A DNA stretch of 64,000 bases from DASVEE01 sp036380735 (GCA_036380735.1 DASVEE010000048.1:1-64000); one strand, 5' to 3'. Numbered from the stretch's first letter, positions 51,201-59,641 are shown. The notes: generated from the letters alone by a model not told the origin. Program-made: numbers and translations.

Positions 51201-52748
51201 ATGAGACACGTACTGGTCGTCCTCGCGCTGTGCCTCGTCTCTCTCTCCGCCATCGCGCAGTTGCCGAACGCCGACGTGGAGGTGGCGGCGCTGTCGGTCG
51301 ACAAGACCACCGTCCTCTCGGGGGACCGGTTCACACTGACCTTCCGGGTGCGCAACAACGGCTCCGATGCCGCGCGCGACGTGAACATGAACGTCGCCAA
51401 CTCGTACGGGACGCGGTTCGCGATCGTGGGCGCGACGGCGCCGGCGGGATGGATGTGCTCGGCCGTCTTTGCGACCTGCTGGACGCCGGAGCTAGCGCCG
51501 GGCAGCGAAGCGGAGATGACGATGACGCTGCTCGCGCCGGCGCAGGTGCGGCCGGGGGCGTCGCTCACCGTCACGCTCTTCGCCGCCACGGCGACGGACC
51601 GGGTTCACGACAACAACCGGAGGCAGGTGGCCATCGCGCTGCAGCGTTCTTCACGGCAGGCGAATCTCTCGATGACGATGAGCGCGCCGCCGAATCCGGT
51701 GGCGCCGGGCGCGCCGGTCACGGTGACGTTCGGGGTGCGCAACGACGGCCCGGACGCTTTGAGCAACATCCGCCTTCCAATCCGTTTCGAGCTCTTCGGC
51801 CAGACTCCCCCCGTCACCTATGAGGGCGCCGGCTGGACGTGTGCGCCGCGCGACGGGATCACCCTGTGCCAGCGCGAATCGCTCGCGGCCGGGACGGTGG
51901 CTCCGCTGGAGGTGCGATTCGGCACGCCCGACGTAGACGCCAGCATCTACCTCGAAGCCACGGTGTACGCCGACCAGCCGCATTCCGACGACGATCCGAC
52001 GGGCGAGCAGCTCTCCCACACCGTCCACGCCGGCGACGCGTCCGACTGGGCCCGCATCCTCCTGCCGCTGACCATCGAGGACACACCCGGCGCCAACGGG
52101 TCGCTCTGGAAGACGGAGATCACCGCTCTGATCGACACGGACGAAGGCCTGCGCATGTATCCGGGAGGCTGCGGCGGACTGGAAGATCCGTGTTCGCCGC
52201 CGCCGCTGCAACGAGCGTTCGATGCGCGCGAGGAAAACCTGGTCATCGGCAGCGGCACCGCGCAATTCATCTACGTGACGCGGCAGTACGCGGACTTTTT
52301 CCGCGTGAACACGCGCGTCTACGACAGCGCCCGCGATACGGAGACGGCCGGCGCATTCGTGCCCAGCGCACGAGACGACGATTTCTCGCCGAACGGCGTC
52401 TCGCTCCTCGGCATCCCGGTCGCGCCGCAGTTCCGCTCGACGCTGCGCGTCTACGACTACGACGGACGCGACACCGCGGTGCTGGTCTCGCTGTACGGCG
52501 ACGACGCGAATGAGCCGTTCTCGACCACGACACATTCGCTCCGCGCGACCTTTCAGTTCCTGCAGACGACGGCGCTGCTGCCCGGCCAGCCAGCCACGGC
52601 GCAGATCGATCTCACACCGCTGATCCCCGCCGGGACGTACGAACGCGTGCGCGTGACCGTGCGCCCGCTGCAATCCGGCCCGCGGCTCTGGGGGTTCGTC
52701 AGCATCACCAACAACGAGACGCATCACGTCACCGTGGTCACGCCGTAA
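51201..52748 (+). CDS. Exported CARDB/DUF11-like repeat protein
   Basis: The protein (515 aa from ATG 51201, or 520 from 51186) has a signal peptide (VLVVLALCLVSLSAIAQ). Two Ig-like repeats of the CARDB/DUF11 kind follow (residues about 25-120 and 140-240), recognisable by LTFRVRNNGSDAARDVNMNV and VTFGVRNDGPDALSNIRLPI. The C-terminal half (about 260-515) is another beta region with no known domain. Such proteins are typically cell-surface or extracellular. I prefer the start at 51201 (MRHVL) because it fits a signal peptide better. Confidence 0.85.
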   Translation: MRHVLVVLALCLVSLSAIAQLPNADVEVAALSVDKTTVLSGDRFTLTFRVRNNGSDAARDVNMNVANSYGTRFAIVGATAPAGWMCSAVFATCWTPELAPGSEAEMTMTLLAPAQVRPGASLTVTLFAATATDRVHDNNRRQVAIALQRSSRQANLSMTMSAPPNPVAPGAPVTVTFGVRNDGPDALSNIRLPIRFELFGQTPPVTYEGAGWTCAPRDGITLCQRESLAAGTVAPLEVRFGTPDVDASIYLEATVYADQPHSDDDPTGEQLSHTVHAGDASDWARILLPLTIEDTPGANGSLWKTEITALIDTDEGLRMYPGGCGGLEDPCSPPPLQRAFDAREENLVIGSGTAQFIYVTRQYADFFRVNTRVYDSARDTETAGAFVPSARDDDFSPNGVSLLGIPVAPQFRSTLRVYDYDGRDTAVLVSLYGDDANEPFSTTTHSLRATFQFLQTTALLPGQPATAQIDLTPLIPAGTYERVRVTVRPLQSGPRLWGFVSITNNETHHVTVVTP

Positions 52749-52753
52749 CGGGG

Positions 52754-52806
52754 GGGACGATCGGACGAACAGGACCTGGAGGACGGATAGGACGAACAGG
52801 ACCTAT
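52754..52806 (+). repeat. GGACNNATR tandem repeat block
   Basis: About five direct, somewhat degenerate units (GGACGATCG, GGACGAACA, GGACCTGGA and others) between the CARDB gene and the convergent ABC/M1 gene. Confidence 0.8.
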
Positions 52807-52837
52807 GGACGCGGTTCCGGGCTTTGCGTTGGCGGGC

Positions 52838-55800
52838 CTATCGGTCTGTGGGCGTCACCATGTTGTCGTCGGGCTGCACATCAATGAGCAGGTGGCGCGG
52901 GTCGATGCCCGCGCGGCCGGGTTTGCGCGGAACTGTGACGGTGATCGTCTGCGGGCCGGTGCGGATGCGATGCATCGCCCGGTACAGCGGCTCGTTTTCT
53001 CCGGCGAAGACACCGACCTCGATCAGGTCCTGCATCGCGACCTCCGTCTCCTTCCCCTCGGCGTCCACGACGACCTTGCGGGCGACGACGTCGAGGCTCA
53101 CCTGCCACTGGCCGTTCGCCGCGGGGCGCGCGGTGGCTTTGTTCGTCTTCAACTCCCAGAACGTGTTGCGCTCGAAGAGGTCGCCGAGGAGGGAGTGGAG
53201 CGAGGCGGGTGTGACCTGCCGGAGCTCGTGCAGGAGATCGGTCGAGAGAGCCAGCGGCTGCTCCGGCCTGGAGTGCGCGGCGAGCAGGCGCCGCAACGCG
53301 AGGTCGACATTCTGCTGGCCGGCGTACTCGCGGAGCGCGTACATGGCGAACGCTCCCTTGCGGTAGCCGTTGAACCATTCGGTGGCGCGGAGGAGGGGGA
53401 CGCCGGCGCGCGAGCGGGGATCGAGATAGGCGCGGCGCATCTCGCCGAGGAGGCGCTGCAGGTGCGCGTCTCCGTACTGCTGCTCGACGACGCCCATCGC
53501 GCTGTACCAGGCGAGGCTCTCGCTGAGCAGGATGATGCCCTCGGCACGTGCGAGCCGGAGTTGCGCGCCCCACCACTGATGCGCGACTTCGTGCGCGGTG
53601 GCGGCGAACGGCAGGTCGAGCTGCCGCGGATGCTGGTCGGGGTCGAGCAGCGCGAACTGCTCCTTGTACCAGATGGTGGAGGGCGCCGCGTGCGCCGAGC
53701 TGCCGGAGGCGGGGTACTCGATCATCCGTAGCACCTTGTGCGGATAGGGGCCGAAGCGCTGGCTGAACTGGGCGAGCGAGACCTCCATGCTGCGGAGCAT
53801 GCGCTGGGCGTTGTGAGCGTGCCCGGGATGATGGACGACCTCGAGGGTGACATCGCGCCAGCGCGTTCTGCGCACGGCGTAACGGGCGGAGAAGACGGCG
53901 TACTCGCTGCCGATCGGTGACGACGTGGCGTAGTGGAAGTAACGCCGGCCGTTGTGGCTCCAGCTCCTGCGCAGCTCCCCGGAGGTCACGGCCGTCTGAT
54001 CCGCCGCGGTGCCGATGGTGACGTCGAGATCGACAGGCGTTCGTGCATACGAGGCCTGGCGGACGTTGGGGTCGTCGAGTGAGGCGACGAAGGGACGCGG
54101 CGGCAGACCGTGCAGCTTGCGCTCGCCGGCGTTGGTGAGCGCGCGGCCGGGCTGGTAGCCGATGCGCGGCAGCCAGTCCTGCATGACGAAGAAGCTGCCG
54201 TTTCCGACGACGTCGGTGCTGATCCCCCGGGCGGGGAACCCGCGCGGGGCGTAGCGCAGTTGCCAGCGCATTTGCAGCGACTCGCCGGGCTGCAGCGGCT
54301 GGGCGAGGACGTAGGTGCGGTGTCCGAGCGCGTCGTCGGCGATGGTGGCGCGCGCCGGCCGGTCGAACTGGATGGCGCCCGTGTCGATGTCGGTGGAGGC
54401 GGCGGGTGCGACGGCGATGTGGATGGTGTCGAGCGGCCGCGGCGTGTGGTTCACGAGGCGTTGTTCGCCGCGGACGTGGGCGTTGCGGCGCTCGGGGTAG
54501 AGCTCGACGTGCAGCTTCGTCGCGGTCAGCTCCGGCTGCGCGGTGTGCTCGTAGCGGCCGTACCGCCGCTCGTACTCAGCCTGTCTTTGCGGACCCTCGG
54601 CCGGCGCGGCGTACGCGTTGAGGACGTTGGTGTTGTAGAAGACGAAGCCGCCGGCGAGCACGATCAGCGCGAACGTGGCCACGGCCGCACCGGCCGTCCA
54701 ACCGGTGAAGCGCCGCCGCGCGATGCGCAGGCGCTCCCGCAGCCGCGGCTGGACGCCGCGCACCCAGAAGAGACGCGCCACGATCGCGAAGAGGAGGGCC
54801 CATGCGCCCCAGTACAGCTCGAGCCACAGAACTTGTCCCAGAAACGGCGCGAAGCCGCTGAAGTCCGAATAGCGCCAGATGGGATCGAGGCTGTCGACGA
54901 GCAGCGGGTGCGTGATGCCGAAGTCGGGCAGGACCTGCGGCAGCACCGCCGAGAGGACGATGCCGAGCACGAGGCCGACGTGCTTCTGGTTCACCAGCAC
55001 GTGGAGCGCGAACGCGAAGAGGGCGAAGGCGAGTGTCCCGGCGAGCTCGATGCCGAAGAGCAGCTGAAGGTAAGGCGCGAGGCGGAAGTGCTCCCAGCCG
55101 CCCTGCACGTCGAAGACGATCGCCGCGAGCATCAGCAGCGCATGCAGCGCCACGACGACGAAGCCGATGCCGAGGAGACGGCCGGCGAAGCGCACCCAGT
55201 CGGGCACCGGTGCGGGATCGGCCAGCGCCTGCATGTTGGCGTCGCGCTCGCGCCAGACCAGCTCTCCGGCCAGGAGGAGCACGAAGACGACGACGGTGTT
55301 CAGCGGATTGTCGAGCGCCTGGAGGATGGGGCCGGGCGTGCGGAGGAGCGGCGTGTCGAGGATGCCCTGAAGCTGCAGCTTCGCCGCGGTCTGCAGCACG
55401 AGCAGTGGCAGCACGATCCAGATCCAGCCGGTGGCGATCTCACGGAGAGAATCGTGGGCGATGGTGAGGGTCTGGTGGAGGCGGGTGCGTGTGGAATGCG
55501 ATGTAGGGGACGAATAGGACTTGTAGGAAGGATAAGACGGCTGCAATGGATAGGACTGGTTTGTCCCATCTGTCTTATCGGTCCTATGTGTCCTGTTCAT
55601 CCCATTAAACGCCACCGCGCCGGCGCGGAACCTCGTATACGCAAACGCCAGCGCCGCCAGCGCGATGGCGATCCACAACAGGCGGTTGGTCAGCAGCGCG
55701 CTGTCCGTGGCGATCGTGCGTGTGCGCAGGTCGCCGGGGGACCAGGTCCGCGACATCACGCTGAGCGCGGCGGTGCCGGTGGAGTCGAGCAGTTTCGCCA

Positions 55801-56428
55801 GGTCCCACCGGCCCAGCTTCCCGCCGATGACGAGCTGGCTCACGAGCGATCCGACGAAGACGAGCGCGGCGCCGATGTAGCTCCCGAGCGTGTGCCGCAC
55901 CAGCGACGCGAGCGCGAACAGGAGACCCGTGGCGATGAACGCGTTCGGCAGCCCGACGAGCAGGTACGACTGCAGGTAGGCGGCGGGGCGGAAGGGGCCG
56001 AGGAGCTCTGCCTCGGCGCTTGGGTGGATGAAGCTGGCCAGCATGAACGCGAGCGGCACGACGGCCAGCAGGAGCGCCACGACGAGGAAGGCGCCGGCGG
56101 CGCGGCCGCCGTGGTGGGCAGCGGCGCCGAGAGGCGTGGAGCGGAACAGCGGCTCCATGCGCAGTTGCACGTCGCGCGTGGCCGCGTCGCCGGCGATCGC
56201 CGCGACGATCAGGAGCGCGAACAATGCGGCGGAGGCGGCGCCGCGCGCGACGAAGAGCGGTGCGTTGAAGAGGACCCCGATTTCGCGAGCGCTGAGGACG
56301 TCGCCGTTGACCTGGCCGAACAGCATCAGGAGGAACAGGGCAAAAAAGAGCCAGGTGGACCTGCGGCCGAGCTGATACACCAGCTCGAACCGCACCACTT
56401 CCAACCACTTTCTGAGGGCGATGTTCAT
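52838..56428 (-). CDS. ABC-2 permease fused to M1-family peptidase
   Basis: The 1196-aa protein has two sets of six transmembrane helices in its first 600 residues (ABC-2 type permease) and, after residue about 640, an exported M1 aminopeptidase-like domain. The domain's zinc site is HEVAH with a downstream Glu in LLSESLAWY (His at about 945 and 949, Glu near 969). An HEVAH-QWWG motif is typical of these fusions. It works with the ATPase encoded by the overlapping upstream gene. A low-complexity patch (MNRTHRTDKTDGTNQSYPL, and on, about residues 275-312) is the translation of an inserted GGACNNATR block, so it is not part of the original fold. It lies between the two helix sets. Confidence 0.9.
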   Translation of the reverse strand: MNIALRKWLEVVRFELVYQLGRRSTWLFFALFLLMLFGQVNGDVLSAREIGVLFNAPLFVARGAASAALFALLIVAAIAGDAATRDVQLRMEPLFRSTPLGAAAHHGGRAAGAFLVVALLLAVVPLAFMLASFIHPSAEAELLGPFRPAAYLQSYLLVGLPNAFIATGLLFALASLVRHTLGSYIGAALVFVGSLVSQLVIGGKLGRWDLAKLLDSTGTAALSVMSRTWSPGDLRTRTIATDSALLTNRLLWIAIALAALAFAYTRFRAGAVAFNGMNRTHRTDKTDGTNQSYPLQPSYPSYKSYSSPTSHSTRTRLHQTLTIAHDSLREIATGWIWIVLPLLVLQTAAKLQLQGILDTPLLRTPGPILQALDNPLNTVVVFVLLLAGELVWRERDANMQALADPAPVPDWVRFAGRLLGIGFVVVALHALLMLAAIVFDVQGGWEHFRLAPYLQLLFGIELAGTLAFALFAFALHVLVNQKHVGLVLGIVLSAVLPQVLPDFGITHPLLVDSLDPIWRYSDFSGFAPFLGQVLWLELYWGAWALLFAIVARLFWVRGVQPRLRERLRIARRRFTGWTAGAAVATFALIVLAGGFVFYNTNVLNAYAAPAEGPQRQAEYERRYGRYEHTAQPELTATKLHVELYPERRNAHVRGEQRLVNHTPRPLDTIHIAVAPAASTDIDTGAIQFDRPARATIADDALGHRTYVLAQPLQPGESLQMRWQLRYAPRGFPARGISTDVVGNGSFFVMQDWLPRIGYQPGRALTNAGERKLHGLPPRPFVASLDDPNVRQASYARTPVDLDVTIGTAADQTAVTSGELRRSWSHNGRRYFHYATSSPIGSEYAVFSARYAVRRTRWRDVTLEVVHHPGHAHNAQRMLRSMEVSLAQFSQRFGPYPHKVLRMIEYPASGSSAHAAPSTIWYKEQFALLDPDQHPRQLDLPFAATAHEVAHQWWGAQLRLARAEGIILLSESLAWYSAMGVVEQQYGDAHLQRLLGEMRRAYLDPRSRAGVPLLRATEWFNGYRKGAFAMYALREYAGQQNVDLALRRLLAAHSRPEQPLALSTDLLHELRQVTPASLHSLLGDLFERNTFWELKTNKATARPAANGQWQVSLDVVARKVVVDAEGKETEVAMQDLIEVGVFAGENEPLYRAMHRIRTGPQTITVTVPRKPGRAGIDPRHLLIDVQPDDNMVTPTDR
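55503..55612 (+). repeat. GGACNNATR hairpin block inside a gene
   Basis: Direct units (GGACGAATA, GGACTTGTA, GGAAGGATA) and inverted units (TTGTCCCATCTGTC, GGTCCTATGTGTCC) lie within the ABC/M1 coding sequence without a stop codon in its frame. The unit of nine bases keeps the reading frame, giving RTHRTDKTDGT and SYPSYKSY-type peptides. Confidence 0.92.
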
Positions 56429-57324
56429 GCGGCCGTCTCTGCCTGCTCCGCGCGCTGGCGGCCGGCCATGGTGGTGAAGTAGACGTCTTCGAGATCGGGC
56501 TCGACGGGCTCGAAGCCGGCGCCGGGAGAGGCTTCCGCGTGGACGTGCACGAGCGTGCGGCCGGCGAGGAGCTTCGTGGAGATGACGTGGTGCTCCCGCT
56601 CGAGCTGAGGCAGCGCGTCTTTCGAGATCACGCGGCGCCAGATGCGTCCTTTCAGCTCCTCGACGGCGCGCAACGGTTCGGCTTCGAGCAGGATCTCGCC
56701 TCGATCGATGATGGCCATGCGGGTGCAGAGCTCGGACACGTCCTCGACGATGTGCGTGGAGAGGATGACGACGCTGTGCTCGCCCAACTCCGACAGCAGG
56801 TTGAGGAAGCGCACGCGCTCGGCGGGGTCGAGGCCGGCGGTGGGCTCATCGACGATCATCAGCTTCGGATTGCCGAGGAGGGCGACGGCGACGCCGAAGC
56901 GCTGGCGCATGCCGCCGGAGTAGCCGCCGAGTTTCTGCCTGCGCACGTCCCACAGGTTGGTCTGGCGGAGGAGAGCCTCCACGACTTCCCTGCGCGCGCG
57001 GCGGTCGACGATGCCCTTGAGGATGGCGAAGTGCTCGAGCAGCTTCTCCGCGCTGACCTTGGGGTAGACGCCGAACTCCTGGGGGAGGTAGCCGAGCGTT
57101 TCGCGGACGGCGTCCTTCTGCCGGACGACGTCGAGCTCGCCGAGATGGATGCTGCCGCGGTCGGGCTCCTGGAGGGTGGCGATCATGCGCATGAGCGTCG
57201 ACTTGCCGGCGCCGTTCGGGCCGAGGAGGCCGTACATACCGGCGGGGATCGTGAGGGTGACGTCCTTCAGCGCCTGGACGCCGTTGGGGTAGGTTTTGGA
57301 TACGTTGCGGATGTGAAGTTCCAT
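56425..57324 (-). CDS. ABC transporter ATP-binding protein of the M1-peptidase system
   Basis: The 299-aa ATPase has Walker A GPNGAGKS (about 35-42), Q-loop YLPQEFG, signature YSGGMRQR, Walker B LMIVDEPTAGLD and the switch His in STHIVED. The stop overlaps the start of the permease/peptidase gene by four bases, so they form one transporter. I start at ATG 57324 (MELHIRN), which has a good ribosome-binding site (GAGAGGCCGCC region) and matches family length; the longer frame is not needed. The 57364-57386 palindrome lies upstream and probably regulates this operon. Confidence 0.93.
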   Translation of the reverse strand: MELHIRNVSKTYPNGVQALKDVTLTIPAGMYGLLGPNGAGKSTLMRMIATLQEPDRGSIHLGELDVVRQKDAVRETLGYLPQEFGVYPKVSAEKLLEHFAILKGIVDRRARREVVEALLRQTNLWDVRRQKLGGYSGGMRQRFGVAVALLGNPKLMIVDEPTAGLDPAERVRFLNLLSELGEHSVVILSTHIVEDVSELCTRMAIIDRGEILLEAEPLRAVEELKGRIWRRVISKDALPQLEREHHVISTKLLAGRTLVHVHAEASPGAGFEPVEPDLEDVYFTTMAGRQRAEQAETAA

Positions 57325-57363
57325 GGCGGCCTCTCGTCGGTGGAGCGTGCGTGTGCGGCGCAT

Positions 57364-57386
57364 ACTACTTTACCTTGCAAAGTAGT
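57364..57386 (-). promoter_or_regulatory. Candidate PadR-type operator
   Basis: ACTACTTT and AAAGTAGT form perfect 8-bp arms around a 7-base centre, 40 bases upstream of the ATPase start. AT-rich arms of the TACTTT type are what PadR-family repressors bind ahead of such ABC operons. No PadR gene is visible in the window. Confidence 0.55.
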
Positions 57387-57420
57387 GAACCGGCAAGATG
57401 GCGGTGGAAGGGAGGGAACG

Positions 57421-57462
57421 GTGGGACCTGTAGGACGGATAGGACAGATAGGACGAATTGGT
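57421..57462 (+). repeat. GGACNNATR tandem repeat block
   Basis: Four direct units (GGACCTGTA, GGACGGATA, GGACAGATA, GGACGAATT) just upstream of the selenoprotein gene. Confidence 0.85.
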
Positions 57463-57504
57463 CCGCGGGTGCCGATCCTGCACATCCAGGGCAGGAGGCA
57501 AAGC

Positions 57505-58074
57505 ATGGAAATCAACTGGCGTGACGATGCCGACGCGGCGCTCGCGGAAGCGAAGCGCGACGGACGGCCGGTGCTGCTCGACTTCAGCGCAGCACCGATG
57601 TGAGGGGGATGCGCTCGGCTGGATGCCGAGGTCTATCCCGACCCGAAGATCGCGGGGTTTGTCAGCGATCACTTCATTCCGGTCCGGCAGCACGTGAAGA
57701 CGCATCCCGAAGCTCTGGAGCGGTGGGGCGCGCAGTGGACGCCGACCATCCTGGTGGTCGGCGGGGACGGTAAGGAGCGCCATCGCGTCGAAGGTTTCCT
57801 GGAGGCCGATGCGCTGCTCGCGCAATTGCGCCTGGGACTGGCGCAGGCGGCGTTCGCCGGCAAGCAGTGGGACGAGGCGGAGCGCCTGTTCGAGGAAGTA
57901 GTCGCCGCCGGCGACGCGGACACGGCGCCGGAAGCGGCGTACTGGGCCGGCGTCACGCGCTACAAGCGGAGCGGCGATGCGTCCGCGCTCGGGGAAACGC
58001 ACAAGAGGCTGAGCTCCGAGTATGCGGGCTCGGCGTGGGCGAAGAAGGCGTCGATCTGGGGAGGCGGGCCGTAG
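57505..58074 (+). CDS. Thioredoxin-like selenoprotein with in-frame UGA (UxxC)
   Basis: Read through the TGA at 57601-57603 the gene encodes 189 residues. The N-terminus EINWRDDADAALAEAKRDG is followed by RPVLLDFSAAPM-U-GGCARLDAEVYPD, so selenocysteine (residue 33) takes the place of the first Cys of a thioredoxin CxxC. The continuation (FVSDHFIPVRQHVK, the cis-Pro loop WTPTILVVGGDGK) completes a thioredoxin fold, followed by a helical TPR-like tail. Both halves share one frame and the split falls exactly at the redox motif, so decay is unlikely. The start ATG 57505 follows AGGAGG by six bases. A bacterial SECIS hairpin follows the TGA. No sel genes are in the window. Confidence 0.88.
57601..57639 (+). 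promoter_or_regulatory. Bacterial SECIS element at the UGA codon
   Basis: Directly after the TGA, GGGAT (57606-57610) can pair with ATCCC (57635-57639), and CTCGGC (57614-57619) with GCCGAG (57625-57630), leaving a TGGAT apical loop. The loop starts 16 bases after the UGA and has G in its second position, fitting known bacterial SECIS rules bound by SelB. Confidence 0.8.
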
Positions 58075-58098
58075 AGCCGCGATAGTCTCGACGCAAAC

Positions 58099-58126
58099 AA
58101 GGACCGGCCTCGCGGCCGGTCCTTTC
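58099..58126 (+). terminator. Rho-independent-type terminator
   Basis: AGGACCGGCC and GGCCGGTCCT form a perfect 10-bp stem with a TCGC loop, followed by TTC, 25 bases after the selenoprotein stop. The T run is short. Confidence 0.7.
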
Positions 58127-58149
58127 ACTGCGCTTACAGCGGGATTGAG

Positions 58150-58683
58150 CTAGAAGGTTTTCTTCGTCTCGTAGTCGCGGGGCTGGCCCATGCGGCCACG
58201 GACGCGGTCGAAGGAGTCGCGGGCGGCGTCACGGACGTCGCGCCAGTCGGCCTTGGAATCGCCGCGTGACGTGTTCCAGCCGCGCTCGAGGTCGGGCTCG
58301 ACTTCTTCGAAGCGGCGGGTGCCGTAGCTCTGGTTCGAGGCCGACTCCCAGCCGTAGCGGTAGGCGGGCTGGTAGTAGTCGTAATCGCGATCGCTCTTGT
58401 AGTAGGGGCGGTTGCGATGCTCCGTGCGCCAGTGCGCATCTTCTTCCGTCGGGTTCACGGCCTCGCCCGCTGCCTTGCCGGCGTATCCGCCTGCCACGGC
58501 ACCGATGGCTCCGCCTGCGAGTGCACCCACCGGTCCGCCGATGGCGGCACCGATCGCTGCACCCGTCGCCGCGCCGCCGGCGCTGCCGCCAGCCACACCG
58601 ACGGGATGGGCACCCGGTTCCTTGGTGATCGGGTCGGGATTGGAGTCCGGGGTGGGATCGAGTCCTTTGGTTCGGTCTGTCAT
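58150..58683 (-). CDS. Glycine-zipper protein
   Basis: The 177-aa protein has a Gly/Ala-rich segment (GVAGGSAGGAATGAAIGAAI-GGPVGALAGGAIGAVAGG, residues about 36-75) of the glycine-zipper kind found in membrane-inserting or stress proteins. A charged Tyr/Arg/Asp-rich tail (YYKSDRDYDYYQPAYRYGW, ending DYETKKTF) follows. No signal peptide is present. I start at ATG 58683 (MTDRTKG), with an AGGAGGACTC ribosome-binding site; a longer frame upstream is not supported. Proteins of this build are often induced by stress, but no evidence is present here. Confidence 0.85.
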   Translation of the reverse strand: MTDRTKGLDPTPDSNPDPITKEPGAHPVGVAGGSAGGAATGAAIGAAIGGPVGALAGGAIGAVAGGYAGKAAGEAVNPTEEDAHWRTEHRNRPYYKSDRDYDYYQPAYRYGWESASNQSYGTRRFEEVEPDLERGWNTSRGDSKADWRDVRDAARDSFDRVRGRMGQPRDYETKKTF

Positions 58684-58830
58684 GAGTCCTCCTTCACACA
58701 TGCGTGTGAGGACTATCGGTACTGCACTGAGGGTGCCGATCGATGCGAGGTCATGCACAAAATCTCCGATTGCGCTCGCGGCGGGCCTGGCAGTGACATT
58801 GCTTCGTCGCCTGTCGCGATTCACGAAGCC

Positions 58831-59049
58831 ATGACGTCCGGCTCACGAAAATCTCCCGGTGGCAACCTGACCGAGATCGAACGGCTCGCGGAGGATCTCC
58901 GCCGGCAGCGCGAAGATCTGCAGCGGCAGAAAGCGCAGGCCGACGTGGACTCCGAAACGACCGCCGTCCTGCTGAAGAAGATCGACGAGCTGCGCCGCCG
59001 CACCGAGGCAGTGCGACCGCGCGAAGCGGTGCGGCGTAGAGGACGATAG
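58831..59049 (+). CDS. Small charged coiled-coil protein
   Basis: The 72-aa product is one predicted helix with heptad spacing (EIERLAEDLRRQREDLQRQKAQADVD, then LLKKIDELRRRTEAV). It lies divergently from the glycine-zipper gene. The TAG stop (59047-59049) is the GATAG of a GGACNNATR block, so the repeat sets the C-terminus. There is no good ribosome-binding site. The gene is plausible but small, and the function is unknown. Confidence 0.55.
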   Translation: MTSGSRKSPGGNLTEIERLAEDLRRQREDLQRQKAQADVDSETTAVLLKKIDELRRRTEAVRPREAVRRRGR

Positions 59050-59092
59050 GACGAATCGGACCTGTAGGACAGATAGGACCTATGGGAGTGAA
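59041..59092 (+). repeat. GGACNNATR block overlapping a stop codon
   Basis: Five direct units (GGACGATAG, GGACGAATC, GGACCTGTA, GGACAGATA and on). The first provides the TAG stop for the 58831 gene. Confidence 0.85.
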
Positions 59093-59106
59093 CGCGCGGT
59101 GGCGCT

Positions 59107-59502
59107 CTATCGTGGTGGCTTCCGCAGTTCCGGCGGGAGCTCGGCGACGGTGGCGGCTTCGCGCAGGTAGGCGCCCACGACCGCTTCATCGAATGCGGTA
59201 TCGCGGAAGGTGAGGTAGCGCACCTGGGTGCCGTCGCCGGTCAGGAGATGACGTGAGTCGCGCATGGCGACACCGTATTCGAAGCCGAGACGTACTTCTG
59301 ACTCCAGCGGGGCAATGAAGCAGAAGTATCTGGACGATCGGCCGCTGGGGCGGCGGTAGCCGATCAGGCGCCATCCGCGGTAGACGCGGTCGGTCGCCTC
59401 CGGGATCGTCATGCGCACGACCTGGCGCAGGCGTTCCGCGATCTGCTGCACGTGCGGCGGATAGTCGGCAAGGAACCGGGCGACGTCGTCGCCGGTGGTC
59501 AT
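59107..59502 (-). CDS. DUF1801-like small protein
   Basis: The 131-aa protein has the DUF1801/YdhG-like layout: PPHVQQIAERLRQVVRMTIPEATDRVYRGWRLIGYRR, then FCFIAPLESEVRLGFEYGVAM and LRYLTFRD-type end strands. The family is small, cytosolic and uncharacterised, related to bacterial YjbR/frataxin-like folds. It stands alone, flanked by repeat blocks on both sides. Start ATG 59502 is chosen because the upstream frame translates a repeat block. Confidence 0.8.
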   Translation of the reverse strand: MTTGDDVARFLADYPPHVQQIAERLRQVVRMTIPEATDRVYRGWRLIGYRRPSGRSSRYFCFIAPLESEVRLGFEYGVAMRDSRHLLTGDGTQVRYLTFRDTAFDEAVVGAYLREAATVAELPPELRKPPR

Positions 59503-59545
59503 TGGGCGCACCTCACCATGGTGTTTGTCTGTCACGACCTGTGAA

Positions 59546-59640
59546 GGACGATAGGACAAATAGGACAGATAGGACAAATAGGACAGATGGGACGCTACGC
59601 GGAGCAATTCGTCCCATCTGTCCTATCTGTCCTATCGTCC
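59546..59640 (+). repeat. GGACNNATR hairpin block
   Basis: Five direct units (GGACGATAG, GGACAAATA, GGACAGATA, GGACAAATA, GGACAGATG) and, after GACGCTACGCGGAGCAATTC, three to four inverted units. It separates the DUF1801 gene from the response regulator gene. Confidence 0.9.
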
Positions 59641-59641
59641 G

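Noticed and set aside
54110..56482. 790-residue plus-strand open frame opposite the ABC/M1 gene
   Set aside because: Its composition is typical of an antisense shadow, while the minus strand has clear ABC permease and HEVAH peptidase motifs.
57505..57603. Pseudogene or very short peptide ending at TGA
   Set aside because: The frame resumes intact, the TGA is at the redox Cys position, and a SECIS-like hairpin follows.
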